DNA of 7,603 nt, from contig JAITOI010000070.1 of NCBI GenBank assembly GCA_031289995.1, positions 1 to 7,603 on the forward strand. Reading direction: 5' to 3'. Of this stretch, positions 6,367-7,603 are shown in pieces (position 1 is the stretch's first letter; each line of letters starts with the position of its first letter). This DNA comes from Prevotellaceae bacterium (GTDB lineage Bacteria > Bacteroidota > Bacteroidia > Bacteroidales > UBA932). The notes under the pieces are model-generated. The model searched no databases. It was not told the origin of the DNA and worked only from the letters and a program-made list of their open reading frames with translations. A program made the translations under genes and the position numbers.

Positions 6367-6945
6367 CGTCCTGCCTGCGCACGGGTGTAGGCTGTGTCCC
6401 GAATGAGGTCTGTGCTCCGTGCGTAAGACGCACACATTTCTACCATGCTGCCATCAAGGATAGGGCGGACAAGGAGAAACCCACAGGTGTTAGTAACCTT
6501 GATTAGCACTGAAGTCCGTAAGGACTTAAACGTGGATAACCCCGTGCAAACGGAGTGCAGCACGGGGTAGCGGCACAGCCCACATAACATGGAACTCCGT
6601 AGGACTTCTACATTGGAATTAACACCTGGGCTATGTGTTGTTGAACTCCTTCGGAGTTCAATACCGTAGTGTTGCATGTACCCCGAACTGCACTTCGCTT
6701 GTTCGGGGTTATCCACGTTTAAGTCCTACGGACTTCAGTGCCCATCCAGGGTTTAGAACACTTGTGGGTGAAACCTTGTCCGAACGGGGGCTGCCACTTG
6801 ACTTAATGACATTGGGTAGAACCTTGTTTCAACGGGGAAATCCCGTAGGGATGGCAGTATGGTAGAAATGGCAACCCAGTCGCGGTCTTGCGCACGGAGC
6901 ATAGGCATTGTTTGAGGCAGGCCTTGCACTCGTGCGCCATGCAGA
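6367..6945. repeat. Fold-back (MITE/BIME-like) element of about 580 bp with nested hairpins
   Basis: The two ends are imperfect inverted copies of one another. The left end (6367-6430) contains GCGCACGGGTG and TGTGCTCCGTGCG; the right end (about 6866-6945) contains GTCTTGCGCACGGAGC and CTCGTGCGC. Immediately inside, TTTCTACCATGCTGCCATC near 6438 pairs with GATGGCAGTATGGTAGAAA near 6850 with one mismatch. The core holds a further long inverted repeat and several small hairpins. The ends match the end module of the 161-bp array at the left edge: the right end in the same orientation, the left end inverted. No transposase is encoded. Frames open across it are repeat artefacts. It is best read as a non-autonomous mobile or REP-derived element; its mobility is unproven. 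Confidence 0.85.
6507..6740. repeat. Long inner inverted repeat with small hairpins inside the fold-back element
   Basis: The left arm (6507-6544) and right arm (6704-6740) are reverse complements over 37-38 bases apart from a single-base indel. Each arm contains its own mini hairpin: AAGTCC-GTAA-GGACTT at 6512-6527 and AAGTCC-TAC-GGACTT at 6721-6735. Other hairpins lie at or between the arms: CCCCGTGC/GCACGGGG (6540-6547 with 6560-6567), TTGAACTCC/GGAGTTCAA (6641-6649 with 6653-6661) and CCCCGAAC/GTTCGGGG (6681-6688 with 6701-6708). The last stem and the long arms share bases, so alternative folds are possible. The structure could form in RNA from either strand or as a DNA cruciform. Confidence 0.88.
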
Positions 6946-7109
6946 ATTTAGAATACGCAAAAGCATTTGAAGCTGACCAATTTCAGGTTCTCACTTGGAG
7001 GCTTCCACGCTTTTTCAACACGAGCCAACGGCGGCGAAAATATGACAATCTTTCAGCCACGAGATAATGCTGCCACTTATGCCAAACCACAAATTATATG
7101 CTGGTATTT
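6946..7109. other. Spacer with no supported gene
   Basis: This stretch separates the fold-back element from the AT-rich gene and is intermediate in base composition. On the plus strand a 42-codon frame begins with ATG at 6939 (inside the repeat end) and stops at 7067. A second frame is open from 6952 to 7134 but has no early start codon and runs into the opposite-strand gene. Neither shows a domain or motif that I recognise. I see no tRNA, terminator or promoter that can be defended here. Confidence 0.5.
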
Positions 7110-7592
7110 TTACCATCGAAAACCATTATCATAATAAATTGTTTCTAAATTATCGTCATTTATATATGCGTATGGATATTTTCTGTTTGTGGGTTTAATT
7201 TTCCATGATTTGGTAAAATTTTCATCTACATAACTTATGCCTGCATTTAAATCATAATAACCAAATTCCACATCAAAACATCCTTCAATAATATCTTCGA
7301 AAAAATCTTCATCATGCTTTACAATATCAATGTATTTTCTTATAACATCATCATGCTTCATTGATGATGTTGTATTTAGATTTATCGTGTTGATTAAATC
7401 GCCTGATAGAAAATAATAGTTATCGTTTTTATCAAAATGAAATATTACATCACCTGTAAATATGATTAGATTATTCATAAATTGATAGCATCTTACATGA
7501 CAATACCCTAATTCATCTTCCTGAAATTGAGTAAATTGATATTTTGTATAATCCAATTGATTGTGATTAAATAAATATTTTATTACATTCAT
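7110..7592 (-). CDS. AT-rich protein resembling an FTP/PepSY propeptide region; N-terminus open at the window edge
   Basis: At least 160 residues are encoded, ending FRW at 7110. The ATG at 7592 gives no signal peptide, and the frame stays open through the last 11 bases of the window, so the true start may lie outside. I do not recognise it with certainty. The pattern recalls the fungalysin/thermolysin propeptide (FTP) motif: DELGYCHVRCYQF (26-38) has H32, R34 and Q37 at spacing typical of that family, followed by VIFHFDKNDNYYFLSGDLI (49-67). Residues 79-153 then look like a PepSY module: helix DDVIRKYI, W130, and YAYINDDNLE in place of the usual VDA-TG strand. The protein stops where a protease domain would begin in an M4-type enzyme, and no HExxH motif is present. 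The other reading is an uncharacterised immunity-like or hypothetical protein. Base composition is far more AT-rich than the operon, suggesting a separate origin. Confidence 0.75.
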   Translation of the reverse strand: MNVIKYLFNHNQLDYTKYQFTQFQEDELGYCHVRCYQFMNNLIIFTGDVIFHFDKNDNYYFLSGDLINTINLNTTSSMKHDDVIRKYIDIVKHDEDFFEDIIEGCFDVEFGYYDLNAGISYVDENFTKSWKIKPTNRKYPYAYINDDNLETIYYDNGFRW

Positions 7593-7603
7593 TTCAGCTT
7601 CTG

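Noticed and set aside
6170..6433. N-terminal extension of the adaptor protein to an upstream ATG at 6433
   Set aside because: It would bury the lipoprotein signal peptide 88 residues inside the protein and would translate through the promoter and into the repeat element.
6333..6865. Open frames of 127 (minus) and 76 (plus) codons over the fold-back element
   Set aside because: They run through inverted repeats on both strands, and the translations simply mirror hairpin sequence; there is no domain or plausible start context.
280..6945. Composite transposon or integron carrying the efflux operon
   Set aside because: No transposase, integrase or recombinase is encoded in the window, no target-site duplication could be recognised, and the repeats lack attC-type core sites. 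Only the bracketing by inverted repeats is kept, as a hypothesis.

Overview
The window most likely comes from a high-GC member of the Bacteroidota (Bacteroidetes). The genes lack Shine-Dalgarno sequences and have A/T-rich leaders. The first gene of the operon is preceded by a perfect match to the Bacteroidetes -7 element (TAnnTTTG). Palindromic repeats of a kind common in this phylum lie on both sides. This assignment rests on sequence style, not on a database search. GC content is uneven: a sampled 60-base line inside the efflux operon has 40 G/C, and one inside the last gene has 15.

Layout, left to right. Positions 1-341 hold a tandem array with an exact 161-bp period: two full copies and the start of a third, possibly continuing off the left edge. 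Positions 342-442 are a short spacer with a GTAGAGACG hairpin and a 7-bp microrepeat. Positions 443-6169 hold one minus-strand tripartite efflux operon. It is transcribed right to left as a lipoprotein membrane-fusion protein (5105-6169), then an RND inner-membrane pump (1875-5057), then a TolC-family outer-membrane channel (443-1831), with gaps of 47 and 43 bp. The promoter lies near 6209-6216. Positions 6367-6945 form a fold-back element of about 580 bp made of nested hairpins. Positions 6946-7109 are a spacer with no convincing gene. Positions 7110-7592 encode an AT-rich minus-strand protein, still open at the right edge, that resembles the FTP/PepSY propeptide region of secreted metalloproteases.

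The three operon genes would build one proton-driven exporter. The pump collects substrate from the inner membrane or periplasm, the lipid-anchored adaptor bridges the periplasm, and the channel opens to the outside. The substrate cannot be read from the sequence. No regulator gene is present.

The most unusual content is in the repeats. The 161-bp array and the fold-back element share the same end module of about 60 bp but carry different hairpin cores. Inverted copies of that module bracket the efflux operon. Separately, the pump and the channel each contain an in-frame 12-bp tandem repeat at a length-tolerant site (a cytoplasmic linker and the mature N-terminus). No clearly new enzymatic or defence system is visible.
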